DNA of 59,785 nucleotides. Source: an uncultured Bacteroidales bacterium (GTDB taxonomy: Bacteria; Bacteroidota; Bacteroidia; Bacteroidales; Paludibacteraceae). Where the stretch lies: the NCBI GenBank assembly GCA_900318245.1, contig ONJT01000010.1, positions 1-59,785 on the forward strand, given 5' to 3'. The notes beneath the pieces are model-generated. The model had not been told where the DNA came from, did no database searches, and worked only from the letters and a program-made list of their open reading frames with translations. Made by a program: the position numbers and the translations under genes. Shown here in pieces: positions 31,196 through 40,493 of the stretch (its first letter is position 1; the number at the start of each line of letters is the position of its first letter).

Positions 31196-32764
31196 ATGAG
31201 AGTATATCACGGAAACATAGTAACTGTGGATGAGAAGAATAGTGTCTATCAATATCTTGTAGAAGATAAGGGACGGATCGTGTATGTAGGCGATGTTTTG
31301 CCCAAAGAGTATGTAACTGCTGAGTTGCTTGAATTAGGCAAGAAGGCGATTGTGCCTTCGTTTGTGGACACCCATCAACATTTTGCTTCGTTCGCTATCT
31401 TCCATTCGGGGCTGAATGTAATGGACTTCACGTCGAATAAAGAGATGCTGGTCGCTATTAAGGAATATGTAGCAAAAGCAGAGGAGAAGAGTTTGCTGGC
31501 TTTCGGAGCATCACCTTATTCCGTAAAGGAGAAACGACTAATCAATCGTGAGGAGTTGGATAGTGTATGTCCGGACAAGCCAATGATGATGGTGAAATAC
31601 GACGGACATGCGTGTGTGGTAAATAGTGTACTGCTGAAGAAATTAGAGAAGAAGTTGTGCAAGTTACGCGGCTATCATCCCGAAAGCGGAGAAATGAACC
31701 AAGAGGCATTCTTTGCAGTGTCGGATTATATTTCCAATTCGATATCTATACCGAATATGATTCGAAATATGCAGAAGGCTGTTGACTATGAGGCTGCGCA
31801 TGGAATAGGTATGGTCCATACCGTGAGTGGAGTAGGTTTTCCGCTAAATGCAGATATAACGATAGAGAAATTGTTCGCGAAGAGCGTGCAGAACGGATTT
31901 CAGATAAGAGTATTTCCGCAGTCGATGGATACAAGTGTGGCGACAAGTCGTAAATTGCCGCGAATAGGTGGATGTTTTGAATGTGCCTTGGATGGCTGTT
32001 ATGGTTCACAGGATGCGGCAATGATTGAGCCGTATGTGAATGATAAGAGTAACAGCGGTGTATTATACTATACGGATGAGAAAGTGATTGATTTCTGCAT
32101 GAAAGCGAATAGGCTTGGACTGCAAATAGAGATGCATGCAATAGGCGATAAAGCATTTGAACAAGCTACGAAAGCGTTAAAGGCTGCGTTGGACGATTTC
32201 CCGAGAGAAGACCATCGACATGGAATTATCCATGCGTGCCTGCCAACCAAAGAGGGGGTCGATATTTGTGCAAAATATCATATTAATCTGCTGATGCAAT
32301 CCGCATTCGATAACTGGCGTCAGGAACCGCCAGAGTACACGGAGAGTATCTTGGGTAAGGAGCGAAATGCGCAACTGAATCCCGTGAAGACCTTTGTGGA
32401 AAACGGATGTATAGTCGGTCAGGGTAGTGATGCTCCATGTACGAATCCGGACCCGATAGACTGGTTGTACAGGGCTTGCAATCATACGAATCCGAGTCAA
32501 TCGGTGGATGTTTATACGGCTTTGCGTATGTTGACGTATAATGGGTGCTATGCTACGTTTGATGAGAAGGAGCGCGGAACTTTGGAGAAAGGGAAGATCG
32601 CCGATATGGTTATTCTGTCTGATAATCCCTATAAAGTAGAACCGCAGAATTTACGCCAATTGAAAGTGGAGAAGTTGATTCTCTCGGGCGAAGAATACAA
32701 ACCCCAGAACCAATCCCTGGCATCGGTTGTTTGGCAGGGTATTACTAGTAGTCAGAAATATTAA
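31196..32764 (+). CDS. Amidohydrolase family 3 (YtcJ-like) metal-dependent hydrolase
   Basis: A 522-residue amidohydrolase. An N-terminal composite beta domain (RVYHGNIVTVDE, residues 1-60) leads to the metal motif FVDTHQHFASF (His-x-His), later IEMHAIGDKAFEQ and HGIIHACLP with metal His, and VGQGSDAPCTNPDPI with the catalytic Asp; the second beta domain closes it (KGKIADMVILSDNP). Relatives hydrolyse amide or carbamoyl bonds. I chose the ATG at 31196; a TTG three codons upstream is possible. It heads the glycan cluster right after the three inverted arrays; no promoter of the usual kind is clear there. Confidence 0.85.
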   Translation: MRVYHGNIVTVDEKNSVYQYLVEDKGRIVYVGDVLPKEYVTAELLELGKKAIVPSFVDTHQHFASFAIFHSGLNVMDFTSNKEMLVAIKEYVAKAEEKSLLAFGASPYSVKEKRLINREELDSVCPDKPMMMVKYDGHACVVNSVLLKKLEKKLCKLRGYHPESGEMNQEAFFAVSDYISNSISIPNMIRNMQKAVDYEAAHGIGMVHTVSGVGFPLNADITIEKLFAKSVQNGFQIRVFPQSMDTSVATSRKLPRIGGCFECALDGCYGSQDAAMIEPYVNDKSNSGVLYYTDEKVIDFCMKANRLGLQIEMHAIGDKAFEQATKALKAALDDFPREDHRHGIIHACLPTKEGVDICAKYHINLLMQSAFDNWRQEPPEYTESILGKERNAQLNPVKTFVENGCIVGQGSDAPCTNPDPIDWLYRACNHTNPSQSVDVYTALRMLTYNGCYATFDEKERGTLEKGKIADMVILSDNPYKVEPQNLRQLKVEKLILSGEEYKPQNQSLASVVWQGITSSQKY

Positions 32765-32782
32765 AGTCAAAATACACTCACT

Positions 32783-34258
32783 ATGGAAGATAAAAATTAT
32801 TGCATGAGTTCGTACTTAACATTTCGTTATGTAGAAGACCCGAACAAGCAGTTTAAGGAAGGCTTGCATCATACCTTAGATATTCCCTATCCTGAAGAGA
32901 AGAAAGTATTGGTACATACAGCCGAAGATATCGCAAAGGCCTATAAGGAGATGTTTGCCGAGAAGCAGAAGAATACAAAGTTGGGTATTTTACTATCGGG
33001 AGGAATGGATTCTGCTTGTTTGGCTGCTTTCTTGAAACCGGGTACGGACGCTTATACGTTCCGCTTTATGGATGGAACATTCTCGACCGGCGATATGGAA
33101 CGTGCGAAACTCTATGCGGAGAAATATAAGTTGAATCTGCATTACGTGGACATCAATTTTGATATCGTGAAGAAGCATCTTCCGGCATTGATGAAGATGA
33201 AGGGTGCTCCTGTTCATTCCATAGAACCGCAAATCATGGAGGCTGCGCTGCAAGCGAAGAAGGATGGTGTAGAGCAGATAGTAGCGGCTGACGGTAGTGA
33301 CTTGGTTTTCGGCGGTATGGACAAGATGCTTTCTAAAGATTGGGATTTTGATGAGTGGGTAGATTTCTATACGTTCCTAGATCCGAAGAAAGTGCTTAAA
33401 GAACCTGTTTCGATGGCGCATATCTACGAGCGTTACCGTTTGCCTAATAACAAGATTGATTTCTTGCGTTTCCAAGATGAGATTTTTGCACATGAGTCGA
33501 GCGGCTCCTATTGCAATGCGGTTATAACTGCAGGAATGAAGTATGTTCCACTCTTCGATCCTTCGGGAATGGTGAAGATGGCCGATCCATTGGATTTGAA
33601 ACGCGTACGTAGTGGTGAGTCAAAATACCTGATCCGTGAATTGTTCCATATGTGCTATCCGGAGATTCCTATTCCTGAGAAAGTGCCAATGCCTCGTCCA
33701 GTGGACGTCTATTTTAAAGATTGGGCAGGTCCTACTCGTCCTGAGTTCCGCAGAGATATCGACATGGCTTCGCTGACAGGAAATCAAAAATGGTTATTGT
33801 ATTGCTTGGAGGAGTTCCTGAATATGGTAGATCCGATTAAGGTTGGTTATACTACGGGCGTGTATGACTTGTTTCATATCGGTCATCTGAATCTGTTGCG
33901 TAAAGCTAAAGAACAATGCGACTATCTGATAGTAGGCGTTTCGACGGATGATTTGGTAGAGTATAAAGGCAAGCGTTCTGTTATTCCGTTTGAGGAACGT
34001 AAAGAGATAGTGGGTGCTATCAAATACGTGGATGAAGTTGTTACGCAGGAGAATATGGACAAACTTGGTGCCTGGAAGAAGTACCATTTTGATGTCATGT
34101 TTGTAGGCGACGATTGGAAGGGCACAGACAAGTGGAATAAGATAGAAAAGGATCTTGCTGAAGTTGGAGCAAAAGTAGTCTATTTCCCATACACAAAAGG
34201 TACCAGTAGCACGTTGATTAATGAAACACTGATTCGTCTGCGCGAAGAGAATAAATAA
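32783..34258 (+). CDS. Fusion: asparagine-synthase-like ATP pyrophosphatase + glycerol-3-phosphate-type cytidylyltransferase
   Basis: A 491-residue two-domain protein. Residues about 45-345 form the synthase half of asparagine synthetase with the PP-loop SGGMDS (72-77), a late KVPMPRPVDVYFKDW region, and no glutaminase domain. Residues 352-491 form a TagD-like cytidylyltransferase with GVYDLFHIGH (HIGH at 365-368) and TSSTLINE (474-481). The first half would adenylate a carboxylate and amidate it with free ammonia or an amine; the second would make a CDP-activated alcohol or acid phosphate. LicD, which uses CDP-activated headgroups, starts one base into its stop (TAATG). I infer one pathway; the substrate is unknown. 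Confidence 0.85.
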   Translation: MEDKNYCMSSYLTFRYVEDPNKQFKEGLHHTLDIPYPEEKKVLVHTAEDIAKAYKEMFAEKQKNTKLGILLSGGMDSACLAAFLKPGTDAYTFRFMDGTFSTGDMERAKLYAEKYKLNLHYVDINFDIVKKHLPALMKMKGAPVHSIEPQIMEAALQAKKDGVEQIVAADGSDLVFGGMDKMLSKDWDFDEWVDFYTFLDPKKVLKEPVSMAHIYERYRLPNNKIDFLRFQDEIFAHESSGSYCNAVITAGMKYVPLFDPSGMVKMADPLDLKRVRSGESKYLIRELFHMCYPEIPIPEKVPMPRPVDVYFKDWAGPTRPEFRRDIDMASLTGNQKWLLYCLEEFLNMVDPIKVGYTTGVYDLFHIGHLNLLRKAKEQCDYLIVGVSTDDLVEYKGKRSVIPFEERKEIVGAIKYVDEVVTQENMDKLGAWKKYHFDVMFVGDDWKGTDKWNKIEKDLAEVGAKVVYFPYTKGTSSTLINETLIRLREENK

Positions 34259-35043
34259 TGGAGGATTTACGAAAATATAATCCAGAAGGATCCACCCTCC
34301 GCAAAGCACAATTACGGATGTTGGATATTCTGCTTGAGATAGATAAGATTTTTCGCAAGCATGGCATTGAGTATTGGTTAGAAGGAGGAACGCTTCTAGG
34401 GGCTGTTAGACATAGAGGATTTATTCCTTGGGATGACGATTTAGATATTAATGTATTATGGAAGGATATTCCTAGAATACGTCAGATACTTCAATCAGAA
34501 TTGCCTGATAATATGTGTTATCAAGATATAACACTTGATATGAATCATCACTTAATTATTAGCAAAGTACGTGATAAAAATTCCATTTTTGAGGATCCTG
34601 GATGTAAACGAATGAAGGAAAGGGGTATATTTGTAGATTTAATTCCAGTAGAAGAAGTTGTTTCGCAACGCCTTAAAAATAGTATCGATTTTGTATATAT
34701 ACGATGTCTTAGAGGAATGCGCCATTATAATGATAGATTCATAGAGAAATTTTTAGGATATCTATGCTACGTGCCTGCAATATTTTGTGTGGGAGTGTGT
34801 CGACTATGGACAAAATTATTTCACTCTCATCAATGGGGGCATACTTATGGTTGGCTTTCGTATAATCATATAGCGGAAAAAGACATATTTCCATTAACTG
34901 AGATTATGTTTGAGGGGCATTTATTTTATGCGCCTCATGATCCTGATGCTTATTTAACAACACTTTACGGCGATTATATGCAAATTCCCCCAGAAGATAA
35001 GCGAGCGACGCATGAAGCAAAAATTACATTTTTAGACGAATAA
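34258..35043 (+). CDS. LicD family phosphotransferase
   Basis: A 261-residue protein with the LicD signature: LRKAQLRMLDILLEIDKIF, GGTLLGAVRH, and IPWDDDLDINV with the clustered Asp for metal binding, then a Cys/Trp-rich hydrophobic stretch near 175-200 that may contact the membrane. LicD proteins transfer phosphocholine, phosphoglycerol or similar groups from CDP carriers to glycans. The TAATG overlap couples it to the cytidylyltransferase fusion. The gene is markedly AT-rich compared with the genes on either side, a sign of transfer together with the next gene. Confidence 0.88.
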   Translation: MEDLRKYNPEGSTLRKAQLRMLDILLEIDKIFRKHGIEYWLEGGTLLGAVRHRGFIPWDDDLDINVLWKDIPRIRQILQSELPDNMCYQDITLDMNHHLIISKVRDKNSIFEDPGCKRMKERGIFVDLIPVEEVVSQRLKNSIDFVYIRCLRGMRHYNDRFIEKFLGYLCYVPAIFCVGVCRLWTKLFHSHQWGHTYGWLSYNHIAEKDIFPLTEIMFEGHLFYAPHDPDAYLTTLYGDYMQIPPEDKRATHEAKITFLDE

Positions 35044-35068
35044 TGTTAAACCATAAATTGTTAATACA

Positions 35069-35965
35069 ATGAACATATTGCAGCGCACAAGGCAAATAGG
35101 TATAGTTGCTATGTGGCATAAGTTTAAGCAATGGCTTAAGCCGAATGCTGAGGTTCAGGATATTTGTGCCCGTTATGGTGCTTATGAATATTTGCTGCGT
35201 TATAAGTATGCTTGCAAGTCGAATCCGAATAGTGAATTATCTCCGAAAGCAAAGATAATATGGACTTGTTGGTGGCAGGGAGAAGAAAAAGCACCTCTGC
35301 TTGTCAAGAGATGTATCTCTTCGATGAGAAAATATGCAGGGGATAATGAAGTCGTTGTGATTGATGAAAATAATCTACAAGATTATGTGTCTCTCCCTAC
35401 ATACATTTGCGAAAAGCATGATAAGGGAATAATCAAGCACACTCAATTTGCTGATATAATCCGCTTAGCTTTGCTCCAAAAATATGGAGGAACTTGGATT
35501 GATGCAACCATTTTACTCACAGACGTGTTGCCGGAGTATATTCAAAATGCAGATATATTCTGTTTTAGTACAGAAAGAAGAAGCGCGATTAAAGTAGAAT
35601 CTCCATTTATATCTGCTTGCGCAAATCATCCGGTTATCAATGATGTGCTGTCCTTACACTATGAATATTGGGCTCATGAAAACAAATTGATTTCATATAG
35701 CATCATACATCTCTTCTTTACAATAGCATTTGAAGCATCAGAAGCTAACAGGAAATCATTGGAGAATATGCCATTTGTTTATTGGTATAAAATGGATTAT
35801 CTTATCCAATTATTATCTAAGCCCTATAGTGCTGAATCTTATAAATTGGTGACTCAATTATCATCTATTCATAAACTGACTTATAAGTTCGAGCAATATG
35901 GCATTGATATCAATAGAACGGGTACCTTCTATGATGTCTTAATTAACAGAGCAGAACCATGTTAA
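35069..35965 (+). CDS. Capsular polysaccharide synthesis-type glycosyltransferase (GT32-like)
   Basis: A 298-residue enzyme. IIWTCWWQGEEKAP near residue 65-80 and HTQFADIIRLALLQKYGG leading to the GGTWIDAT motif (about 147-154) are the fold features of capsule/OCH1-type transferases that use a nucleotide sugar with a DxD-like acid. No signal peptide is present, but hydrophobic stretches are. AT-rich like the LicD gene. It lies 25 bases after licD and overlaps the GT2 gene by seven bases, so it belongs to the same operon. Donor and acceptor unknown. Confidence 0.8.
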   Translation: MNILQRTRQIGIVAMWHKFKQWLKPNAEVQDICARYGAYEYLLRYKYACKSNPNSELSPKAKIIWTCWWQGEEKAPLLVKRCISSMRKYAGDNEVVVIDENNLQDYVSLPTYICEKHDKGIIKHTQFADIIRLALLQKYGGTWIDATILLTDVLPEYIQNADIFCFSTERRSAIKVESPFISACANHPVINDVLSLHYEYWAHENKLISYSIIHLFFTIAFEASEANRKSLENMPFVYWYKMDYLIQLLSKPYSAESYKLVTQLSSIHKLTYKFEQYGIDINRTGTFYDVLINRAEPC

Positions 35966-36867
35966 CGGCAATCATATGTACATATAACCGGGCAAAGTAT
36001 ATCGGTAATTTGCTGGAGAGTGTCGCCAAGAACGATCTAGCGAAGAGCGAATATGAGATCGTGCTTGTGGATAATAACTGCACGGATAATACGCGAGAGA
36101 TATGCGAGGCTTTTGCTAAAGCGCATAAAGATGTGAACTTCCGCTATGTGTTAGAACCGGAGCAGGGACTCTCTGCTGCGCGGAATAAGGGCATCAAGGA
36201 GGCGAAAGGAGAAGTCATAGTCTATATTGACGATGATGCGCTGGTAGATACATGGTATCTTCGGACTTATGCGGAGTGGTTTGCCATGCACCCCGAGACT
36301 ATGGCTTGCGGAGGTCCGATTGAGCCGTTGTACGAGACAGAAGAGCCGAGTTGGATGACGCCTTATACGAAGGCTTTATTGACGGCTTGGATGAACTATG
36401 GCGATAAGGTGCGCGAGTATCCGAAAGGACGTTATCCCGGAGGCGGGAATGCAGCATATCGCAAAGAGGTTTTCGATAAAGTCGGCTTGTTTAATACGGC
36501 GTTGGGGCGCAAAGGAGGAAACCTTATGGGATCGGAGGAGAAAGATATCTTCGATAAGATGCAGGCATTGGGTATGCAGGTGCTATATCTGCCAACACCG
36601 GTCCTACATCATATTATCCCTCAAACCAAATTAGAGCCTGACTACTTCAATCGATTAACCACCCAAATAGGTATCAGCGAGCGGCAACGCACACTCGCGA
36701 TAGGTAAGGGAAAATATTATAAACGTTTGTTCTCTGAATTCATTAAATGGTGCGGAACAATTGTATTACTTTGCGGCTATACAATAAGTTTCCACCCCGT
36801 TAAAGGATGGAAACTCGTCCTGTTCCGTGCGAATGTGACGCGCGGTTTACTTGGCTTCCTTTCATAA
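35959..36867 (+). CDS. Glycosyltransferase family 2
   Basis: A 302-residue GT-A enzyme. The N-terminus MLTAIICTYNRAKYIGNLLE, the LVDNNCTDNTREIC strand, and the DxD region VIVYIDDDALVDTWYL (about 89-104) are typical, followed by PGGGNAAYRKEVFDKVG for the acceptor loop. The last 50 residues are hydrophobic and basic and may bind the membrane. Composition returns to the window average here. The gene ends tail-to-tail with yfhO, the two stops overlapping by six bases, without a visible terminator. Confidence 0.9.
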   Translation: MLTAIICTYNRAKYIGNLLESVAKNDLAKSEYEIVLVDNNCTDNTREICEAFAKAHKDVNFRYVLEPEQGLSAARNKGIKEAKGEVIVYIDDDALVDTWYLRTYAEWFAMHPETMACGGPIEPLYETEEPSWMTPYTKALLTAWMNYGDKVREYPKGRYPGGGNAAYRKEVFDKVGLFNTALGRKGGNLMGSEEKDIFDKMQALGMQVLYLPTPVLHHIIPQTKLEPDYFNRLTTQIGISERQRTLAIGKGKYYKRLFSEFIKWCGTIVLLCGYTISFHPVKGWKLVLFRANVTRGLLGFLS

Positions 36868-39294
36868 AAGGCGTCCCCATAACGGCCAAGTCAGGCTTCC
36901 TACACATATTAGCAGAAGCAATATAACGCAAGCATAACTCCATTTATCGAGAGTTAGCGCTGTCGGCACAAATTGCATTGTGATCGTATGTTCGCCGGCC
37001 GGAATAACAGCGGCGCGGAGGATGTAGTTTACACGTCCGAGGGCGATCTCTTTTCCATCGACATAGATATGCCATCCCTCCGGATAATAGATCTCGGAGA
37101 AGACCGCTATGCGGTCATTGGCATTCTTCGCATAGTAGGTGAGTGCGTTAGGCTTGTATTCCGTCAATACAATCTCATCGTTCTCGTTGGGTTGCGGCGC
37201 GCATGTCAGTACTTCACGGAATTGCTCATCAGCCACAGCGGACTTAGTCAGATCAAGCGTATTGAGCGCTGCACTCTCATCGTCGGGCGTAGGTACAAAA
37301 AGCACCTCGTTAACAAACCACGCATTGCCCATCGCATCGGGGTTGGGGTATACGCCTTGACGAGTGACGATATACTTGGTGTTGAGCATGTTGAGTACGT
37401 TCCAGTTCATCTTCGAGATATGCTCGTCAATAAGGTCTTGGTAGCGACGTAACTTAACAGCAGAGTAGCCACCGATGGATTTGAGACGGTAACTGGTTCG
37501 CGCGTCGTTGAAAGTGTTTGTATTGAGATTCAAAACGCGATAATCGAGACTCTTATCTTGGAGAATCTCCTCTTCCCACGGTTGCATCTTGAAGAATGCA
37601 TCGCTCTCTTTCTGCTTAACAAAGTTATCGTTATTGAAGAAACGCTTGTTAACCGGCGTCAAATCCGCGAGAATGAGTACGAGCATACCTCCATAGAGGA
37701 CGTACGACCAAGTCGGCTTGTCTTCTTTCTGTTTCTGCCATGCGTACCAATAGATAAGCGCGCAGCCTAAGAGGACGAAGAGCAAACTACGCCATGCATC
37801 GGCTTTTGCCATCGCTACGCGCTGGTCTAAGACTGCGTCATAAACCCACTGCGGCATCTGGCCTTTCCACTGCACGTCGTAACTGCTGGTCATATCAAAG
37901 CTGCCGGCAAAAAGTGCGGCAAAAAGACATATGCCGGCGGTAATGCCTCCGGCGATGAGGAGGTTCGGGCGCAGTTTGTTCCATTCTATTTCTCCGGATA
38001 CGATGCGCTGGAGCGCCATGAAACCGAGTAATGGCATGGTGATCTCTGCAACTACGAGGATGGACTCTACGGCACGGAACTTATTGTACATCGGGAAATA
38101 GTTGAAGAACAGCTCCGTGAGCCACATCATATTCTTGCCCCAGGCGAGGAAGATAGACATAATTGTAGCGAAGAGGAGCGCCCATTTATACGGACCAGGT
38201 ACGATGAGTAAGCCGAGCAGGAAGAGGAAGCAGATAATGGCACCGACATACACGGCTCCGGAGGTAAACATCTTCTCTCCTCGATAGGTAGGCGCATGTT
38301 CGCAGAACTGCTCCGCATCGCGTTTCGACACACCCTGTTTGCGGAGCGCTTTGCATAGTTCTGAGTCTTTGCCGACATTGTATCCGCTGGCGCCGCCTTC
38401 CCAGTTCGGGATAAGGAGCGTCATCGTTTCGCCTTTGCCGTAACTCCAATCAGTAGCATATTTGAGGTCAAGACCTTCTGCGGGGGCATTCTCTGCTTGC
38501 TTAGTGAGTTCGCTATGTCCGCCACGCATGGTCTGCTTCAGATAGGAGTTGTTCATCTCCATCCAACTCCATTTAGTACCTAAGATCAGTCCTAAGCACA
38601 GAACCAGAATGCCGACCGATATGCCTAATTCCTTCCATTGTTTATCGCGGATATGGATATACAACTCTGCACAAGCCATCACACCAATCAGCATGGCGAT
38701 GTAATAACTCATCTGCGGATGGGAAGTGATACCCACATAACCGTATAGTAGGACTATAGGAATGCCTAACCAGTATTTGCGACGCATGATTGCATAGAAG
38801 CCACCAATGATAGGAACTAAAAAACCGATAGCAGCAGCTTTGGTCATGTGCCCGGCAGGAATAATGATAAAGAAATAACTGCTGAGTCCCAGCGCCATAC
38901 CACCGACTATACTGAGCCATGGATTCACGCCAAAGCAGAGTAGCATCAGGAAGAACCCAAAGAAATATGCAAAAATCAAACCTATGGCTTCGGCTCCGTT
39001 ATTACATCCCAAACATAAAACCTCATTAAGGAAGTAACGAATTTCGCCTGACGGCATTCTTCCCGTGATTTGATAGGTAGGCATACCTCCGAACATTGAG
39101 TTTGTCCACCATGTCGTCTCACCAGTTTTGGCACGGTATTCAAGGGCTTCATTGGCAGCGCCTTGCCAGTTCATCGTATCGCCGGCATAGAGCACTTTGC
39201 CTTCCAAGAGCGGGCTGCAGTAGAGCACAGCAAAGCCAATAAAAACGACTAGTGCGACCAAGTAGGGCGCTATTTTCTTCCAATCTATTTTCAT
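36862..39294 (-). CDS. YfhO-family integral membrane protein
   Basis: An 810-residue polytopic protein: a first membrane segment (YLVALVVFIGFAVLYCSPLL), then about ten more up to residue 540, a soluble C-terminal region and a last segment near 785-805 (WSYACVILLLLICVGSLTW). The lumenal-type sequence AGDTMNWQGAANEALEYRA and QITGRMPSGEI match YfhO, a GT-C-like family that in Gram-positive bacteria glycosylates lipoteichoic acid. A role in transferring sugars from a lipid carrier across the membrane is inferred. It is the last gene of the 18-gene run, seven bases after the acyltransferase. Confidence 0.85.
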   Translation of the reverse strand: MKIDWKKIAPYLVALVVFIGFAVLYCSPLLEGKVLYAGDTMNWQGAANEALEYRAKTGETTWWTNSMFGGMPTYQITGRMPSGEIRYFLNEVLCLGCNNGAEAIGLIFAYFFGFFLMLLCFGVNPWLSIVGGMALGLSSYFFIIIPAGHMTKAAAIGFLVPIIGGFYAIMRRKYWLGIPIVLLYGYVGITSHPQMSYYIAMLIGVMACAELYIHIRDKQWKELGISVGILVLCLGLILGTKWSWMEMNNSYLKQTMRGGHSELTKQAENAPAEGLDLKYATDWSYGKGETMTLLIPNWEGGASGYNVGKDSELCKALRKQGVSKRDAEQFCEHAPTYRGEKMFTSGAVYVGAIICFLFLLGLLIVPGPYKWALLFATIMSIFLAWGKNMMWLTELFFNYFPMYNKFRAVESILVVAEITMPLLGFMALQRIVSGEIEWNKLRPNLLIAGGITAGICLFAALFAGSFDMTSSYDVQWKGQMPQWVYDAVLDQRVAMAKADAWRSLLFVLLGCALIYWYAWQKQKEDKPTWSYVLYGGMLVLILADLTPVNKRFFNNDNFVKQKESDAFFKMQPWEEEILQDKSLDYRVLNLNTNTFNDARTSYRLKSIGGYSAVKLRRYQDLIDEHISKMNWNVLNMLNTKYIVTRQGVYPNPDAMGNAWFVNEVLFVPTPDDESAALNTLDLTKSAVADEQFREVLTCAPQPNENDEIVLTEYKPNALTYYAKNANDRIAVFSEIYYPEGWHIYVDGKEIALGRVNYILRAAVIPAGEHTITMQFVPTALTLDKWSYACVILLLLICVGSLTWPLWGRLL

Positions 39295-39301
39295 ATGTAT
39301 A

Positions 39302-40162
39302 TCAATTAATTCCTAAATAACGATATATAGGCAGTATCTTTTTGAGCAATACGCCGCCAAACGTACATATTGCCACCACGAGTATGCTCGTGCTGATAGG
39401 CATGAGCATGAGGAGCCACATGGGTGCGGTTGCTCCCGAAAAACCAACCAGCATATAGAACGGCGTAATAAACACCATATGCATCAGGTAGGTCATATAA
39501 CTGCAGTCGCTGATTGCGCGAATGACGGCGTTCGGCTTCGCCGTCAAGCGTTTTCCCCATTCTCTATAGAGCAGGTAGCCCAGAATATAAAATCCCAAGA
39601 AATACGTCAGTCGGGACGTATATTCCAATAAATAGAGCGAGGGATAGAAACGTCTTAAGAGCACGTAGCAAAGCCATACAACACAGATACCAATCAGTTC
39701 GTTGCGGCTGCAGGCTTGCAAGGTGCGCTGCAAGAAAGGCGTTATGGCGTAGAGCGCGACGATCAGGCCGATGAACCAATAGGCCTCATTGATGCGATTG
39801 GTGAGCATATACGGGATATAGCATAGCACTCCGTCGCTCAGCGAATGAATATCCGGATATTTGCCGGCCAGACACGACAGAGTATACACTATTGCGCTCC
39901 AGATAAAGAACGGAATAAGGATACGTAGATAACGTTTTTTGTAGAATTCTCCTAAGGGCCGGACGGGTGCGGATAGTTGCAGCGCGCCGGAGATCATCAC
40001 GAACAGCGGAACACCGCAGCGATGAAAGCAGGCGTATACGACGCTCAACACCGGATATGCATTCGCATCGATACGCGCCAAAGACCAGGTGTGCACCGTG
40101 ACTACCATAAGGATCGCCAATGCCCGGAGTATGTCTAATACCACATCGCGTTCTTTGGTCAT
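39302..40162 (-). CDS. Acyltransferase family 3 membrane protein
   Basis: A 286-residue membrane protein with about ten hydrophobic segments and the acyltransferase-3 N-terminal motif LDILRALAILMVVTVHTW with the key His in the first segment. A charged cytoplasmic stretch FYKKRYLRILIPFFIWS (about 72-88) with the Arg-x-x-Arg pattern follows. Such enzymes O-acetylate LPS, peptidoglycan or other glycans. Start lies one base after the MerR-like gene. The acceptor is not known, but the surrounding genes make an envelope glycan likely. Confidence 0.85.
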   Translation of the reverse strand: MTKERDVVLDILRALAILMVVTVHTWSLARIDANAYPVLSVVYACFHRCGVPLFVMISGALQLSAPVRPLGEFYKKRYLRILIPFFIWSAIVYTLSCLAGKYPDIHSLSDGVLCYIPYMLTNRINEAYWFIGLIVALYAITPFLQRTLQACSRNELIGICVVWLCYVLLRRFYPSLYLLEYTSRLTYFLGFYILGYLLYREWGKRLTAKPNAVIRAISDCSYMTYLMHMVFITPFYMLVGFSGATAPMWLLMLMPISTSILVVAICTFGGVLLKKILPIYRYLGIN

Positions 40163-40163
40163 G

Positions 40164-40493
40164 TTACTTAATCATTTTGCGGATGGCACATAGTTCCTCT
40201 TTGACGCGCAGCAGGATTTCCAGTGCCGCTTGGCGTTCATCGGATTTCTTGTGGTTGCCTTTGAGTTCTTTGCGGATGGCTTCGATGCGCGTGATCTTCA
40301 GTTCGTCGCGGATATACTTAATATGCTTGATGATTTCTTGATCGGCTCGCGTGTAGTAGCGGTTACCATGCCCGTCTTTACGCGGGTTGAGTTCATCAAA
40401 CTGCTTTTCCCAATACCGCAGCGTGGTGGCAGGAACTCCTGTCTCCTGTTCGGTTTCGCGTAGCGAGTAATATACCTTCTCTATCTCAGCCAT
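40164..40493 (-). CDS. MerR-family transcriptional regulator
   Basis: A 109-residue regulator whose N-terminal winged helix reads YYSLRETEQETGVPATTLRY, then WEKQFDELNPRKDGHGNRYY, with a helical arm (about 60-105) for dimerisation. No Cys-rich metal site or large ligand domain is present, so it is of the short Bacteroidota type often found near mltD. The ATG overlaps the mltD stop by one base. Targets unknown. Confidence 0.88.
   Translation of the reverse strand: MAEIEKVYYSLRETEQETGVPATTLRYWEKQFDELNPRKDGHGNRYYTRADQEIIKHIKYIRDELKITRIEAIRKELKGNHKKSDERQAALEILLRVKEELCAIRKMIK

Noticed and set aside
40120-40341. Short plus-strand open frames opposite the acyltransferase and MerR genes
   Set aside because: Small, without ribosome sites or known motifs; explained by codon use of the minus-strand genes.
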